Assembly (NCBI GenBank): GCA_963838845.1
Contig: CAWISR010000002.1
Coordinates: 124,001-188,000 of the forward strand
Origin: CAVRXQ01 sp963838845
GTDB lineage: Bacteria > Actinomycetota > Acidimicrobiia > Acidimicrobiales > Bog-793
Length of the DNA stretch: 64,000 bases
Reading direction: 5' to 3'
The notes beneath the pieces are model-generated. The model did not search any database. It was given only the letters and a program-made list of their open reading frames with translations, and was not told the DNA's origin. A program made the translations under genes and the position numbers. Of the stretch, positions 33,405-41,620 are shown piece after piece; within the stretch, counting starts at the first letter, position 1; each line of letters opens with the position of its first letter.

Positions 33405-34028
33405 GTGCAGCACTTCCTTTCGGATTCGGGATACGCCGCGCTCGTCGTGCTCGCATTCGCCGAAGGGGTTTGCGTGCCCTTTCCTTCTGAGATCACGTTC
33501 GGATTCGCCGGTTTCCTCGCCGCGTCCGGGAGGCTCAACCTGGCGGCGGTGATCCTCCTCGGCTCGGCCGCCGAGTTCGCCGGTTCCTACCTCGGCTACG
33601 CGATCGGCCGCATCGGCGGCCGTCCACTCGTGAAGCGATTCGGCCGGTACGTGCTGCTCACGAACGCCGACCTCGACCGTGCCGAGAAGTGGCTTTCGGG
33701 TCGCGGCGAGTACTCCGTCGCCATCGGCCGAGCGCTGCCGATCGTTCGTACCTTCATCTCTCTTGTCGCCGGCATCGCGGAGATGCCGTGGCTGAAATTC
33801 GGCGTCTTCAGCCTCGTCGGCACCTTGGTGTGGACCTCCGCGCTCGCGTCGACCGGGTACGCCCTCTCGGGCACCTGGCACAAAGTTGCGCACGGATTCT
33901 CGATTGCGGGTTATGTCCTGATCGCGCTCGTCCTGCTCACCGTCGCCGCACTCATCGTCCATCGGTGGCGCGTCCTCCGTCAGGAGCGAATGCTCGTCGC
34001 GGCGAAGTCAGACACGACGTCGATCTGA
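33405..34028 (+). CDS. DedA family membrane protein
   Basis: A 207-residue protein with four or five helices. DedA hallmarks: FAEGVCVPFPSEITFGFAGF with the conserved acidic residue, GYAIGRIGGRPLVKRFGRY in the middle, and GRALPIVRTFISLVAGIAEM, the signature G-x-x-P-x-x-R motif. DedA proteins recycle undecaprenyl phosphate or other lipids across the membrane. GTG at 33405 is preferred; TAAACC ends 8 nt before it. The gene converges with the CtaG gene after 20 bases. Confidence 0.85.
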   Translation: MQHFLSDSGYAALVVLAFAEGVCVPFPSEITFGFAGFLAASGRLNLAAVILLGSAAEFAGSYLGYAIGRIGGRPLVKRFGRYVLLTNADLDRAEKWLSGRGEYSVAIGRALPIVRTFISLVAGIAEMPWLKFGVFSLVGTLVWTSALASTGYALSGTWHKVAHGFSIAGYVLIALVLLTVAALIVHRWRVLRQERMLVAAKSDTTSI

Positions 34029-34048
34029 CACGGTCGCGAAAACGATCT

Positions 34049-34984
34049 TCACTGGTCGTCGTCGTTCTCGTCGCCGAGACGCATCTCGGCCTCCTGGACG
34101 ATTGCCTCAGCGGCATCGATCGTGTCGAGACCGGCGTCGAGTGCGGCGGCGCGGTCGTCCTCTTGCCGCATCCACCACAAAAAGACCGCCCCGAGCGCGG
34201 CGAGAGTGAACAGGGTCGGATAACCCCAAAGCTCGGCGCCCGCGACATGGGTCGCTTCGAGCGATCGCGAGCGAGGCAGCCGCCTTTCAGTAAGCGTGAG
34301 GTCGATACCCAAGAACGCGGTGAACGGCAGCGTCGCCGCGAGGTCGAGCATCCGGACGCCGCCGCTCATCATCCGCGGCCAGGCATCGGTTCCAACGACC
34401 GGCCACCAGTAAAAGCAACCGGCGAGCAAGAACGCGCCGCGGACGAGGTCGCCTCCGGACTGGTTGGCGAGCGTCCAGCCGTACACGGGTGAGAGCAGAA
34501 AGACGTATTCGAGTCCGAAGAGGATCGCGAACGCGAGGGCAGGATGGAACGCAACACTGGCAAGCCTCGGCACCGGCCGGCGCCGGCGTGTCCCGTCAAA
34601 GCGGTGCAGCGCAGCATCGGCACGCCGAATCGGCGTGCCGAGTGCGAGGAGTACCGGCGCGACGGTGACCAGTGCAAGGTGGTCGGCGACGACGAGACCC
34701 GGCACGCGGTCATCGAGCGACCCGAGGCCCGAACAGCACGCCCAGAGACACACGGCCACGCCGAGGACGAACGCCGCGCTCGCAGGAGGGGACACAAGCA
34801 CTTTCGTTCTCCGGTTCGCAATGGCGATGAGTGCGTATGTGGCGATCGCCGCCGTCCCGATCGCGGTGAGAACAAGACCGCCGACGTCGGTGCGCCACGA
34901 CGTGATCAGCGTGCCGAGATCTGTCGTCTTGGATCGTGCCGGACCGACGACCGTGAACGCCGCGACGACCACGCGGGCGCTCAC
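34049..34984 (-). CDS. CtaG-family cytochrome c oxidase assembly protein
   Basis: A 311-residue protein with about seven membrane helices, of the caa3_CtaG type that is common in actinobacteria. Conserved polar residues in helices include the DHLALVTVAPVLLALG segment near 103 and HP near 150, with FYWWPVVG near 187 and FTAFLGI near 218. Members help insert copper into cytochrome oxidase or carry copper. No oxidase genes are near. A cytoplasmic acidic tail ends the protein. It follows the histidine kinase gene by 16 bases in the same direction. Confidence 0.75.
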   Translation of the reverse strand: MSARVVVAAFTVVGPARSKTTDLGTLITSWRTDVGGLVLTAIGTAAIATYALIAIANRRTKVLVSPPASAAFVLGVAVCLWACCSGLGSLDDRVPGLVVADHLALVTVAPVLLALGTPIRRADAALHRFDGTRRRRPVPRLASVAFHPALAFAILFGLEYVFLLSPVYGWTLANQSGGDLVRGAFLLAGCFYWWPVVGTDAWPRMMSGGVRMLDLAATLPFTAFLGIDLTLTERRLPRSRSLEATHVAGAELWGYPTLFTLAALGAVFLWWMRQEDDRAAALDAGLDTIDAAEAIVQEAEMRLGDENDDDQ

Positions 34985-35000
34985 CGTGGTGCGGTCCGAG

Positions 35001-36176
35001 TCACGATGCGATCAGCGGGACCTCGAATCGCACTTCAGTTCCCGAAGGCTTCGCGTCGGCGACGGTGAGCGTCCCGCCAAGCGCGGCGACCCGTGCATGC
35101 ATGTTCGCGAGCCCCATTTGTGCCGGGCCGGCGCTCGTACCGATGCCGATCCCGTCGTCCCTGATGACGAGCCGTAACAGGTGGTCTTCGACTTCGAGGT
35201 TGACCTCGACGTTCGAAGCGTGTGCGTGGCGCGCGACGTTCGTCAAGCCCTCGCGCATCACCGCGAGCACGTTGGAGGCGACGTGCTCGGTGACCTCGGT
35301 ATCGATCGGACCCACAAACGTAACCGTCGGCTCGAATCCGAGGCTTCGTGCCGACTCGGCGGCGAGATCGAGCACACGGGTGCGCACGCCGCGACGGCGT
35401 TGCGGGATCGGCTCCAACGCGAAGATCGCGGTGCGGACCTGGCGGATCGTGTCGTCGAGGTCTTCGACGGCGACCTGGATCGCCTGCTGGACCTCTGGGA
35501 CCGTCGCCAACTGCGAAGCACTCTGGAGTGAAAGCCCGGTCGCGAACAATCGCTGGATCACGTTGTCGTGGAGGTCATGTGCGATGCGCACGCGGTCGGC
35601 CGCGACGTCGAGTTCTCCGACGCGTGCGTGGAGGCGTGCATTGTCAATGACAATTCCAGCCGCGATGGCGAGCGCCTGCAGAATGTCGCTGTCTTCCTCG
35701 GTGAACTCGTCGGCGTCAATCTTGTTCGTGAGGTACAGGTTTCCGTAGACCTGGTCGCGGATCTGAATCGGTACACCGAGGAACGACTCCATCACCGGAT
35801 GGTGCGCAGGGAAGCCGACCGACTTCGGATGATCGGCGATGTTCCTGAGTCGAATCGGCTCGGGATCGTCGATCAACGCGCCGAGGACACCCTCGCCCGT
35901 TGGGAGGTGGTCGATCTTCGCCCGCTCTTCGGGCTCGATCCCGACGGTGATGAATTGCGAGAGCCGCTTGCTCCCCGGTTCGATCACCCCGAGCGCGCCG
36001 TAGCGCGCCCCTGTCACCCAGCACGCCTGCTCGATGATGTGGCGCAAGGCAACGTCGAGGTCAAGGTCGCGCTCGATGACGAGAACGGCCTCCAAGAGTT
36101 GCTGCAGGCGGACCGGGTCCGTGACCCGGCGAAAGGGCACGCCTGAATCGTGCCACGGCCGGCTGACGAGTCGCAT
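35001..36176 (-). CDS. GAF-domain sensor histidine kinase (DevS/NarL-type)
   Basis: A 391-residue soluble kinase. The GAF sensor domain spans about residues 30-170 (ACWVTGARYGALGVIEPG, then LGVPIQIRDQVYGNLYLTNK). The HisKA_3 dimerisation helix holds the phospho-accepting site in RIAHDLHDNVIQRLFATG, and the HATPase domain has LTNVARHAHASNVEV and RDDGIGIG. It has one GAF and no transmembrane helices, so it senses an internal signal. An upstream GTG at 36230 would add 18 residues without family support. Its likely response regulator starts 79 bases away on the other strand, so the pair is divergent instead of co-transcribed. Confidence 0.85.
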   Translation of the reverse strand: MRLVSRPWHDSGVPFRRVTDPVRLQQLLEAVLVIERDLDLDVALRHIIEQACWVTGARYGALGVIEPGSKRLSQFITVGIEPEERAKIDHLPTGEGVLGALIDDPEPIRLRNIADHPKSVGFPAHHPVMESFLGVPIQIRDQVYGNLYLTNKIDADEFTEEDSDILQALAIAAGIVIDNARLHARVGELDVAADRVRIAHDLHDNVIQRLFATGLSLQSASQLATVPEVQQAIQVAVEDLDDTIRQVRTAIFALEPIPQRRRGVRTRVLDLAAESARSLGFEPTVTFVGPIDTEVTEHVASNVLAVMREGLTNVARHAHASNVEVNLEVEDHLLRLVIRDDGIGIGTSAGPAQMGLANMHARVAALGGTLTVADAKPSGTEVRFEVPLIAS

Positions 36177-36255
36177 GCTGAGAAGAACCTCGCCCGCCTC
36201 TCGCGAAGGACTTCCGGCACTTTCTCGCACACCGGCGGCTCTTCACGATGGGTTG

Positions 36256-36840
36256 GTGCCGATCCGCGTCGCGCTTGTCGACGACCACGCGACCGTGCGC
36301 TTCGGCCTGCGGGCGCTGCTTGAGCGAGAAACCGACCTCGAAGTCGTCGGCGAGGCGTCGTACGCCCGGGAGGTGCCGCACATGGTCGAGCGCTCCCGTC
36401 CGCACGTCGTCGTCCTGGATGTCCGACTTCGAGACGGTAACGGCGTCGATCTCTGTCGAATGATCAGAACGAGTCATCCGGACATCTCCTGTGTGATGCT
36501 CACCGCGTTCATGGAAGCGGACTTGACGCTCGCCGCGTTGCTGGCTGGCGCCTCGAGTTTCGCGCTGAAGCAGATCCGTGGGGGAGATCTCGTCTCCTGC
36601 ATTCGTGCCGCCGCCGACCACGTCGCCTGCACCGATGCCTCGGTGCGCTCTCGGGCGCTCGGAGCGATCGAGGACGGGAGGCGTTTCGGCTTCAACGAGG
36701 CTGAGCGCTCCGTGGCCGTCGCGACGGTGGAAGGTCGTTCGGACGAGGAGATTTCGATCTCACTCGGGATTCCGCGCATCTCGGTCGGCGATCTCCGAAT
36801 GGCGTCGTTCGACAAGGTCCGATCGCACGCTGAAGCCTGA
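36256..36840 (+). CDS. response regulator, NarL-type receiver with degenerate HTH
   Basis: A 194-residue protein. The receiver is complete: acidic pair D9-D10 in VALVDDHATVRFGL, phosphoacceptor D55 in VVVLDVRLRDGNG, T83, and K105. The C-terminal part (about 145-194) aligns loosely with a LuxR HTH (NEAERSVAVATVEGRSDEEISISLGI), but the recognition helix reads PRISVGDLRMASFDKV instead of the usual TVKNHV-type sequence. DNA binding may be altered or lost. GTG at 36256 and TTG at 36253 are both possible starts. No frameshift explains the divergence. Confidence 0.78.
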   Translation: MPIRVALVDDHATVRFGLRALLERETDLEVVGEASYAREVPHMVERSRPHVVVLDVRLRDGNGVDLCRMIRTSHPDISCVMLTAFMEADLTLAALLAGASSFALKQIRGGDLVSCIRAAADHVACTDASVRSRALGAIEDGRRFGFNEAERSVAVATVEGRSDEEISISLGIPRISVGDLRMASFDKVRSHAEA

Positions 36841-37150
36841 CGGCTCCCTCCTCGCCGCATTCCCGATTTCTCAGCAACCTCCGTCAGCGTGTTCAGGATT
36901 GTCACAGGTTCGCCCGTCAAGATGCCGATGAGAGTTGATGTGGCTCTCGATGGCGGTAGTCCCCTCCTCGCCAGATTTGGCGGTGCGAGCCCGGAGATTC
37001 GGTTCCCCCCAGCCGGATCCCGGGCTTGTGCGTTTCTCGGGACCGGCGAGCATCGTCATCTCGTCGCGATCCGTCAGCCGCGCTCAGGCGCCAAACACGG
37101 CAGCTGTGGTCGCGAGGTGGCTTTCTTCGCGCACGTCATAATCGGAACAC
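36841..37150. other. intergenic region before the permease gene
   Basis: About 310 bases without a convincing gene; the open frames crossing it have no family-like content. It contains a 7-bp inverted repeat (AGCCCGG...CCGGGCT, about 36989-37027) that could be a terminator for the response regulator gene or part of a leader. A CATAAT element near its end is the likely permease promoter. Confidence 0.4.
37137..37142 (+). promoter_or_regulatory. -10 hexamer CATAAT for the permease gene
   Basis: CATAAT ends 8 nt before the ATG at 37151 and matches TATAAT at five of six positions, the best -10 in the window. No Shine-Dalgarno follows, so a very short leader is expected. Confidence 0.5.
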
Positions 37151-38338
37151 ATGCGCCTCCTCGACGCGATCGCCCACGCCTTGCGCGTCACCGGCGCGAT
37201 GACGTGGGACATCCTTTGGGCGCTCATCTTCGGCTTCGTCCTGGCTGCCGTGATCCAATCGCTCGTCAGCAAGCAAGGAATCGCGCGTGTGTTGGGCGAC
37301 CCGCGGCCGCGCACGCTTGTGGCAGCATCCCTGCTCGGCATCGCGTCGTCGTCGTGCTCTTATGCCGCGGTCGCCATCTCGAGGTCGCTGTTTCGCCGCG
37401 GTGCGGACTTCATCGCATCGATGGCATTCGAGATCGCGTCGACGAACCTCGTTGTCGAACTCGGCGTTGTGCTCGCCGTGCTCATGGGTTGGCAATTCAC
37501 GCTCGCCGAGTTCGTCGCCGGACCGATCATGATCGCAGCGATGGCGCTCGCGATGCGCTTCGTCATGCGGCAAGGGGATCTCGCATCCGCGCGTCGTCAG
37601 GCGAACCTCGCTGTCGCGGGTTCGATGGAAGGGCACGCCGCGATGGACATGAGCATCGCCGTCGAGGGAGGAGTGTGGCGACGCCTTCGCGCATCCGGGG
37701 CGGTCACCTCGATCTCGCACAACTTCGTGATGGAGTGGGCGGCCGTCTTCCGTGATGTCGCGGTCGGGCTCATCGGCGCGGGTGCGATCGGCGCGTGGGT
37801 GCCGAACGGTTTCTGGAGAGACGTTTTCGTCACGAGCGACCCAGTCGCCTCGAAGATCGTCGGACCACTGCTCGGTCCGATCGCCGCGTCTGTGAGCTTC
37901 GTGTGCTCCGTCGGCAACGTGCCGTTGGCCGCGGTGTTATGGCGCGGCGGCATCAGCTTCGGTGGCGTCGTCTCATTTCTCTTTGCTGACCTCATCATCG
38001 TGCCGATCGTGCTCATTTACCGCAAGTACTACGGAACGCGTGTCGCGCTGAAAATCCTCGGCGTCTTTTACTTCGCGATGGTCGTCGCCGGCTACGTCAT
38101 CGAACTGCTGTTTGCCGCGCTCGGCCTCGTTCCGTCACGGAGTTCCGCGCACGTCGCCAACATCACTGTGAGCTGGAACTACACGTCCGCGCTCGACATC
38201 GTCGCCGGGGTCACCGCGCTCGGCCTCTTCGCGATCTTCGTGAGGTCGGGGGCAGGGCCGATGCTCCGCCAGATGGGCGGCCCGCCCGAGTCCGTCCGGC
38301 CAACGAATGAACCGGGCACGGCCCCCGGACGCACCTGA
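37151..38338 (+). CDS. ArsP/DUF318-type permease
   Basis: A 395-residue membrane protein with about eight to ten helices in two repeated halves. The family core motif SSSCSYAAVAISRSLFRRG occurs in the first half near residue 69, and SVSFVCSVGNVPLAAVLW mirrors it in the second half near 249. The family (PF03773) includes ArsP, which exports organoarsenicals, and uncharacterised metal or sulfur efflux permeases. A soluble loop lies between about 145 and 190. No ars regulatory genes are close, so the substrate is not known. It converges with the GH3 gene after 12 bases. Confidence 0.82.
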   Translation: MRLLDAIAHALRVTGAMTWDILWALIFGFVLAAVIQSLVSKQGIARVLGDPRPRTLVAASLLGIASSSCSYAAVAISRSLFRRGADFIASMAFEIASTNLVVELGVVLAVLMGWQFTLAEFVAGPIMIAAMALAMRFVMRQGDLASARRQANLAVAGSMEGHAAMDMSIAVEGGVWRRLRASGAVTSISHNFVMEWAAVFRDVAVGLIGAGAIGAWVPNGFWRDVFVTSDPVASKIVGPLLGPIAASVSFVCSVGNVPLAAVLWRGGISFGGVVSFLFADLIIVPIVLIYRKYYGTRVALKILGVFYFAMVVAGYVIELLFAALGLVPSRSSAHVANITVSWNYTSALDIVAGVTALGLFAIFVRSGAGPMLRQMGGPPESVRPTNEPGTAPGRT

Positions 38339-38350
38339 GTCGCGTGGTGT

Positions 38351-39517
38351 TCAACTACAGAGGTTGACCTTCTTTGCCGCGAGGACGGTCGTGACCGCGG
38401 CATCGAGCACGGGCGCCGGGAGCTTTCCCGCAGTAACCGCCCGCACGATCGCCGATTGGAGTTCGGAGAAGACAAGGTTGGGGTTCGAAGCGTTGAACAA
38501 CACGATGTCCGCGCCGGCGTGGATCGCGAGAACCGTCGCGCGCGCCAAGCTGAATCCGGCGTCTGAGATCGCGAGCGCGCTGAGCGAGTCGGTGAGCACG
38601 AGCCCGTGAAAGCCGAGTTCACGCCGGAGCAAGCCTCCGATCACCGCAGGCGACAGGCTCGCCGGAAGCGAAGTGAGGCCGGGAATCGTCGCGTTGCCGA
38701 CCATCACCGCGGGCAGGTTCGCCCTGACCGCGTCCTCAAAGGGGACGAGATCGGCGTGTTCGAGGGTCGAAAGGGGCGGTGTTGAGGCCTGCGCGTCGTC
38801 GGTGTTCGCGCTCGCCCGCCCTTCGCCCGGGAAATGCTTCACGACCGGAATTACGCCCGATTCGAGGAGCCCGCGGGCGAACGCGAGCCCGTAGCGGGCG
38901 GCGACGACGGGGTTCGGGCTGAACGAGCGCGGGCCGTCCGTGTGGGTGGCGTCTGGCCCCGGGCCGCTCGCTATGTCGAGAACCGGGGCGAGGTCCATCG
39001 TCACACCGTCGGCGCGCATGCGCTTGCCGACGGTGTCGGCGAGAGCTTCGACCGCCGACGGACTCATGTCGGCGGCCATCGTCCGCGGCCAGGGAATCGA
39101 ACCGACGAGGTTCGCCAGCCGCTGCACCCCGCCGCCCTCCTCGTCAGTCATCACGAGCGGTGCGATGCCGCCTTCGGCACGCGCAGCGAGGGAACGGAGC
39201 ATTGCGCCGAGATTCGCCGGCGCGTCAGACCCGTAAAGGAGAATCCCTCCGGCGCCAGCCACGACCGCGGGTTCAAGGTCGGCCACCTGCGCCGAGTCGA
39301 CCGGCACGGCGAGGAGCTGTGCCGCCTGCCGCGCCAGGCTCCATTTCCCGACGACCTCGCCGTTCGAACACGATGCCGTCGATGCGCGTTCGTGGCGCGA
39401 GACGATCGGCGGGTCGGAGGGTCGCCAGTGCGCGGAGAGCGGAACGATGGCACCCAATGCGAGCGCGGCGGCGCAGCTCATCGGACGCAGTCGCGGTCGG
39501 CTGTTCGGGCTGATCAT
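38351..39517 (-). CDS. secreted GH3 family glycosidase (NagZ-like), atypical active site
   Basis: A 388-residue protein with a signal peptide (ALALGAIVPLSA near residues 17-28). The GH3 barrel has GGILLYGSDA, TDEEGGGVQRLA, the substrate-lysine motif KHFPGEG near 220, and the nucleophile in GLVLTDSLSAL near 304. In NagZ enzymes KHFPGHG is followed by a DSH acid/base dyad; here the equivalent stretch reads RASANTDDAQAS with no histidine. It is therefore a GH3 with a different or missing acid/base residue. The function may be peptidoglycan-sugar cleavage. The ATG at 39517 is chosen; an alternative is GTG at 39532. Confidence 0.82.
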   Translation of the reverse strand: MISPNSRPRLRPMSCAAALALGAIVPLSAHWRPSDPPIVSRHERASTASCSNGEVVGKWSLARQAAQLLAVPVDSAQVADLEPAVVAGAGGILLYGSDAPANLGAMLRSLAARAEGGIAPLVMTDEEGGGVQRLANLVGSIPWPRTMAADMSPSAVEALADTVGKRMRADGVTMDLAPVLDIASGPGPDATHTDGPRSFSPNPVVAARYGLAFARGLLESGVIPVVKHFPGEGRASANTDDAQASTPPLSTLEHADLVPFEDAVRANLPAVMVGNATIPGLTSLPASLSPAVIGGLLRRELGFHGLVLTDSLSALAISDAGFSLARATVLAIHAGADIVLFNASNPNLVFSELQSAIVRAVTAGKLPAPVLDAAVTTVLAAKKVNLCS

Positions 39518-39655
39518 TGGTCGGTAGTCCACCAGAAGGTGGGGTGCTCGTTGGTCATCTGGTCGGCCGCTCGTGACCGCGAAGGTTCCCGCGCCGGAGT
39601 CTCGTCTCGGCGCCTGCTGAAGGCGTGGCAGTCGGCGAGCTTGTGGCGACCCCGC

Positions 39656-40027
39656 TCAGGCGACGCCGCTCGCAGGAGTGAAAAAGCCCTCCCGAGGGCC
39701 GTCGGCCGAGACGTCCGGCGCGGAGCCCACCTCGCGAGGAGGTTCCGGTCCGGAGCGCTCATCAAAAGGGGGCTCGAGCGGTGTGGCACTTTCCGGGACC
39801 GGGACGACGACTCGTGGCTGATCGAGGCCGATGTACCGATCGATCCGGGCTTGCAGCGCTTGCGCGGCGGCGCTCTCGAAAGCGAGCGCGTCATCACGCG
39901 CTCGTTCGAGATCGACGCCGCTTTGGAGGATCCGCACGTGTGCCGTTGGGTACGGCCTCGGTCGTGGTTCCGAATGGCGTGTCCCGCGGATCCAGCCGGC
40001 GAAGCGAAAGGCTGACAAATTCCTCAC
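39656..40027 (-). CDS. hypothetical protein, Pro-rich C-terminus
   Basis: A predicted 123-residue protein without known family. The middle part (RILQSGVDLERARDDALAFESAAAQALQARIDRYI) looks helical, and the last 50 residues are Pro/Glu-rich and probably disordered. High third-position GC on this strand supports coding. The start is uncertain: GTG at 40027 or GTG at 40087, and neither has a good ribosome site. It lies 138 bases upstream of the GH3 gene on the same strand. Confidence 0.4.
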   Translation of the reverse strand: MRNLSAFRFAGWIRGTRHSEPRPRPYPTAHVRILQSGVDLERARDDALAFESAAAQALQARIDRYIGLDQPRVVVPVPESATPLEPPFDERSGPEPPREVGSAPDVSADGPREGFFTPASGVA

Positions 40028-40265
40028 CTCCCGCCCGACAAGAGCCTTCCTGTCAGTCCCGGCACACTTTGACACCAGATGGAGCACTTTGGTTGTCGCC
40101 CGTTCACGTCCCGACGCGACGCGGGCCCCCGGTTCAGTCCGTCCTTCGCCTCTGGGCCTGACTCCTAAGTCCGGCGCGACGCACTCATAACGCGGGAAGG
40201 CATCAGGTACGCGTCGTGCCCGTGAACGGCGCGTGAGGGATTTCTCAGAACTTCGGCAACCTTTG

Positions 40266-40337
<72 letters not shown>

Positions 40338-40427
40338 GAGACGGCGTCAGGTTACCCGTCGGCCCTTCTGTCTCCGGGTTGGCGAGCGTGAGAACGCCGT
40401 ATGAGGTGCATGTACGTTTGCCTCTCC

Positions 40428-41405
40428 ATGGCGCTCGCCCTTGGCCTCGACGTCGGCGGGACGAAGATCCTCGGCGTCGCGTTCGATCCGTCTGGGGCGG
40501 TGTTCGCGGAATGCAAGCGACCGGCGTTCAACTCGCGCGAGGCGATCCTTGAAGGACTAGAGGAGGTCGCGGTCGAGCTTTCCTTATCGATCGGAGAGGG
40601 TGTCCGCGAACTCGTCGGAGTCGGTATCGGGGTCCCGGGGCTCGTGGATCGCGATGGCGTGATGCACGAAGCGGCAAATCTGCCAGCCGCCCAAGAACTG
40701 TCGGTCGCTCCCGAGTTGGCAAAGCGCCTTGAACGCCGCATTCCGGGGTGGCCGCGACCTCGGGTAGTCATCGATAACGACGGCGCGTGTGCGGTGGCGG
40801 GTGAGGTGGCCTTTGGCGCCGGCCGAGGGCTGTCTGACGTGCTGATGGTCGCGCTCGGAACCGGCATCGGCGGCGGCATCGTCTCCGCGGGCCGCGTCAT
40901 GCGCGGTGGGCACGGCTTTGCCGGAGAGTTCGGTCACATGGTCGTATCGGTCGACGGACCGCTCTGCGTGTGCGGCAGATTCGGCTGCTGGGAACAGTTC
41001 GTCTCCGGCAGCGGCCACCGGCGACTTGCTCGCGCGGCTGCCTCTTCCGGTCGGGCGGGCATGGTGCTCGCGCTCGCCGGCGGAGACGTCGACAGGATCG
41101 AAAGTGCGCACGTCTTTACCGCTGCACGCTCCGGTGACCTCGAGGCGTGGGGGATCGTCGACACGATTGCGAAATACCTCGCCATTGGGATCGCGAATCT
41201 CGTCGAGATCCTCGATCCGCTCGCGGTGATCATCGGCGGTGGCGCCGCGAACGACGCAGACCTGTTCCTGCAAGCGACTCGCGAGTACTTCGCGGTGACC
41301 CGCAGAGGATCGGGCGATCGGTCGACCGAGATCCGTCTCGCCGAACTCGGTCCGCGGGCGGGCGCGGTCGGTGCGGGGGCGATCGCAATGGGGCTGATCC
41401 ACTGA
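40428..41405 (+). CDS. ROK-family sugar kinase (glucokinase-like)
   Basis: A 325-residue kinase. The phosphate-1 motif is ALGLDVGGTKILG at the N-terminus. The ROK signature region with glucose-binding residues (VIDNDGACAVAGE, GTGIGGGIV, GGHGFAGEFGHM) is in the middle, and the zinc motif CVCGRFGCWE near 180 is complete. This supports a polyphosphate/ATP glucokinase or N-acylmannosamine kinase. ATG 40428 gives the family start but lacks a clear ribosome site; starts at 40401 and 40410 are in frame. It lies between two tRNA genes that point the other way. Confidence 0.85.
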   Translation: MALALGLDVGGTKILGVAFDPSGAVFAECKRPAFNSREAILEGLEEVAVELSLSIGEGVRELVGVGIGVPGLVDRDGVMHEAANLPAAQELSVAPELAKRLERRIPGWPRPRVVIDNDGACAVAGEVAFGAGRGLSDVLMVALGTGIGGGIVSAGRVMRGGHGFAGEFGHMVVSVDGPLCVCGRFGCWEQFVSGSGHRRLARAAASSGRAGMVLALAGGDVDRIESAHVFTAARSGDLEAWGIVDTIAKYLAIGIANLVEILDPLAVIIGGGAANDADLFLQATREYFAVTRRGSGDRSTEIRLAELGPRAGAVGAGAIAMGLIH

Positions 41406-41420
41406 TCGCGAGCGAGGGAG

Positions 41421-41495
41421 TCGGGGCGCCCGGATTCGAACCGGGGACCTTCGGCACCCAAAGCCGACGCGCTAACCAAGCTGCGCTACGCCCCG
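41421..41495 (-). tRNA. tRNA-Pro (anticodon UGG)
   Basis: On the minus strand a 75-nt cloverleaf: acceptor CGGGGCG/CGCCCCG, anticodon stem TCGGC/GCCGA with loop TTTGGGT (anticodon TGG), and T-arm CCCGG-TTCGAAT-CCGGG. The discriminator is A. No CCA is encoded. It sits upstream of tig, the common actinobacterial order. Confidence 0.95.
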
Positions 41496-41605
41496 CCGAC
41501 AGCTGATCGTACGAGGTCGCAGGGGACCTCCCCGATGCCGCCGTGCTCCCGAATCTCGATGCGTTCTCGCCCGCGCCGTCGAGATTCGGCGGGAAGGGCC
41601 ACCGG

Positions 41606-41611
41606 TAGACT
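41606..41611 (+). promoter_or_regulatory. -10 hexamer TAGACT for tig
   Basis: TAGACT ends 9 nt before the ATG of tig, without a Shine-Dalgarno. Confidence 0.5.
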
Positions 41612-41620
41612 CGCCGGCTC

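Noticed and set aside
36889..37755. A 288-residue plus-strand frame before and within the permease gene
   Set aside because: It overlaps most of the permease in another frame and is Arg-rich, so only the permease frame is real.
38834..40015. A 393-residue plus-strand frame across the GH3 gene
   Set aside because: The minus-strand GH3 protein has a signal peptide and catalytic motifs; the plus-strand frame is Arg/Gly-rich with no family-like region.
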